A stretch of DNA of 64,000 nt from Bradyrhizobium sp. CCGUVB1N3 (GTDB lineage: Bacteria; Pseudomonadota; Alphaproteobacteria; Rhizobiales; Xanthobacteraceae), in NCBI RefSeq assembly GCF_024199925.1, contig NZ_JANADR010000001.1, positions 8,249,501 through 8,313,500 on the forward strand, written 5' to 3'. Position numbers and translations under genes: made by a program. The notes below the pieces were generated by a model. That model worked only from the letters and a program-made list of their open reading frames with translations, did no database searches and had not been told where the DNA came from. This document shows, piece after piece, positions 62,254 through 64,000 of this stretch (the first letter of the stretch is position 1; every line of letters begins with the position of its first letter).

Positions 62254-63942
62254 ATGCAACAGTCTGATGACACGACTCATGTCGTTCGGCCCAGCCGCCG
62301 CAATCTTCTGCTCGGCACGTCGACGCTGGTCGCAGCGGCGACATTGAGTTCCGGTGCGTTGGCGCAGGCGCAGAAGGCCGCGCCCGCCACGGCGCCAGCG
62401 ACAGCTGCGCCGTCCACTCGCAAACCGAACATCCTGGTGATCTTCGGAGACGACATCGGCTACTGGAACATCAGCGCCTACAGCCGTGGCATGATGGGCT
62501 ACCGCACGCCCAATATCGACCGCATTGCCAAGGAAGGGGCGATGTTTACCGACCTCTACGCCCACCAGTCCTGCACGGCAGGCCGTGCCGCGTTCATCAC
62601 CGGACAAAGCTGCTTCCGGACGGGCTTGCTCAAGGTTGGCCTCCCGGCTGCAAAGGAAGGACTGTCGGAGAAAGACCCGACACTAGCCGACCTGCTCAAA
62701 CCGCTCGGCTACGCCACAGGTCAATTCGGCAAGAACCATCTCGGCGACCGCAACGAGTTTCTGCCGACCGTGCATGGCTTCGACGAGTTCTTTGGCAATC
62801 TGTACCACCTCAACGCGGAAGAAGAGCCGGAGAACCCGGATTATCCGAAGGCCTCCGAGTATCCCAATTTCCTGAACAGATACGGCCCCCGCGGTGTCCT
62901 TCACACGTTCGCGACTGAAGCGGATGATCCGACCGAGGATCCAAGGTTCGGCCGTGTGGGTCGGCAGAAAATCGAAGATACCGGCCATCTCACCAAAAAG
63001 CGTATGGAGACGGTGGACGAAGAGTTCCTCGGCGCGGCCATGGCCTTCGTCGACAAGAACAGCCGCGCCAATAAGCCCTTCTTCTGCTGGTTCAACGCGA
63101 CACGCATGCACATCTACACCCACCTCAAGGCGTCTTCGCAGGGCAAGACCGGTCTCGGATCGGAGGCCGATGGCATGGTTGAGCACGATGGCATGGTCGG
63201 CCAGCTGCTCAAACAGCTTGACGACCTCGGCATCGCCGACAACACCATCGTCATCTACACCACGGATAACGGTGCCGAAGAGTTCTCGTGGCCCGATGGC
63301 GGCACCACGCCGTTTCATGGCGAAAAGAACGCGAGTTGGGAAGGCGGCTACCGCGTCCCCGGCATGATCCTCTGGCCCGGTCTCGTCAAACCCGGCACCG
63401 AAGTCAACGACATCTTCTCACATGAAGATTGGGTACCGACGCTGGTGGCCGCCGCGGGCGAACCGGACGTCACGCAGAAGCTGCTCACCGGCTATCAGGC
63501 AGGACCGAAGACCTTCAAGGTCCATCTCGACGGCTACGATCAGCGCGGCTTGTTGGCCGGCACCGGTCCAAGCAAGCGCAAAGAATATTTCTACTGGACC
63601 GATGACGGCAATCTCGCTGCCCTGCGCTATGATCGCTGGAAGATATTATTCCTGGAGCAACGCGCGAAAGGTCTCGACGTTTGGCAGGACCCGCTTATTC
63701 CGCTTCGCCTCCCAAAGCTCATGGACTTGCGCGCTGATCCCTTCGAGCGGGCCCAGTTCGAGGCGGGAGAATACGCCAAGTGGCGCGTCGAGCGTGCATT
63801 CGTTCTCGTTCCAGCGCAGGACATAGTGGGCCAACATCTGCAAACCTATGTCGAGTACCCGCCGCGGCAGAAGCCCGGCAGCTTCTCGCTCGACCAGGTG
63901 CTGGCGAAGTTGCAGGAAGGTGGCGGCAGCGGCAAGCACTGA
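62254..63942 (+). CDS. Tat-exported arylsulfatase
   Basis: Periplasmic sulfatase of 562 residues from ATG 62254 (GGAG 7 bases upstream; GTG one codon earlier). Twin-arginine leader RPSRRNLLLGTSTLVAAATL; a Pro/Ala linker; metal ligands in VIFGDDIG; formylglycine site Cys107 in SCTAGRAAFITGQ, the CxAGR variant of the C/S-x-P/A-x-R motif; FGKNHLG and TTDNGAEEFSWPDGG follow. It releases sulfate from sulfate esters, or phosphate/phosphonate from related esters. The Cys-type needs a formylglycine-generating enzyme not encoded here. The FixK-type box upstream points to microaerobic control. Confidence 0.92.
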   Translation: MQQSDDTTHVVRPSRRNLLLGTSTLVAAATLSSGALAQAQKAAPATAPATAAPSTRKPNILVIFGDDIGYWNISAYSRGMMGYRTPNIDRIAKEGAMFTDLYAHQSCTAGRAAFITGQSCFRTGLLKVGLPAAKEGLSEKDPTLADLLKPLGYATGQFGKNHLGDRNEFLPTVHGFDEFFGNLYHLNAEEEPENPDYPKASEYPNFLNRYGPRGVLHTFATEADDPTEDPRFGRVGRQKIEDTGHLTKKRMETVDEEFLGAAMAFVDKNSRANKPFFCWFNATRMHIYTHLKASSQGKTGLGSEADGMVEHDGMVGQLLKQLDDLGIADNTIVIYTTDNGAEEFSWPDGGTTPFHGEKNASWEGGYRVPGMILWPGLVKPGTEVNDIFSHEDWVPTLVAAAGEPDVTQKLLTGYQAGPKTFKVHLDGYDQRGLLAGTGPSKRKEYFYWTDDGNLAALRYDRWKILFLEQRAKGLDVWQDPLIPLRLPKLMDLRADPFERAQFEAGEYAKWRVERAFVLVPAQDIVGQHLQTYVEYPPRQKPGSFSLDQVLAKLQEGGGSGKH

Positions 63943-64000
63943 CGCGGCTGCCCCATGCAAGCCACGGCATTGCGCTGGCCGGCGAAATCCGGTCGGCGCT

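Overview
The window is high-GC, densely coded alphaproteobacterial chromosome. The best guess for the lineage is Bradyrhizobium or a close relative. The basis is its protein types (PuuB-like oxidase, L11 methyltransferase, Flp pilin, SulP, TRAP, DosP-like and TPR-CHAT proteins), at least six intergenic palindromic elements of the kind scattered through Bradyrhizobium genomes, and a perfect FNR/FixK-type box. I see no rRNA, tRNA, CRISPR array, prophage or plasmid function. It reads as ordinary core and accessory chromosome with one insertion sequence.

Layout. 1-3.6 kb: a MacAB-like tripartite efflux operon (adaptor cut by the window edge) and a frameshifted HU-type gene. 3.8-10.2 kb: an XRE-cupin regulator divergent from a polar amino-acid ABC operon ending in a PuuB-like FAD oxidase, then a His-rich mini-protein and a gamma-glutamyltransferase. 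Together these suggest uptake and oxidation of an amine or gamma-glutamyl-amine. 10.4-15.6 kb: Bcr/CflA exporter, aminopeptidase P, a conserved mini-protein, prmA and an orphan Flp pilin. 15.6-25.4 kb: a DnaA-box-like cluster, a CrtI/PYROXD2-type oxidoreductase, a membrane-fused spermidine-synthase-like protein, a GDPD, a secreted TPR-CHAT protease-like protein and an L,D-transpeptidase.

25.7-34.9 kb: a YadGH-type exporter, two paralogous secreted alpha/beta-hydrolase-like proteins (one with LysM) flanking a threonine synthase and a frameshifted DUF3016 gene, then a lipid-flavoured minus-strand operon (Mpo1-like, SDR epimerase, ICMT-like) and an OmpA-like pair. 34.9-46 kb: a UvrD/PcrA helicase carrying an in-frame palindromic element, a DUF1328 protein, a thioesterase, a D-lactate/glycolate dehydrogenase, a His/Gly-rich LTXXQ protein, SulP, a secreted caspase-like protein, and a LysR/DoxX divergent pair. 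47.3-51.3 kb: a TRAP transporter operon with a 2-hydroxyacid dehydrogenase. 51.4-53.7 kb: a C45 peptidase and an orphan branched-chain amino-acid-type binding protein.

54.0-57.8 kb: a CHASE-GGDEF-EAL gene split by a 1365-bp IS3-family element with a CAC target duplication; removing the element restores one 809-residue frame. 57.9-64 kb: an MFS carrier, an intact DosP-like PAS-PAS-GAF-GGDEF-EAL protein and a Tat-exported arylsulfatase behind a perfect FixK-type box.

I did not find a convincing wholly new system. The most unusual signals are the repeat element translated inside the helicase, the IS-split cyclic-di-GMP gene with its traceable ancestral frame, the DnaA-box-like cluster, the FixK-box sulfatase, and two independent single-base frameshifts.
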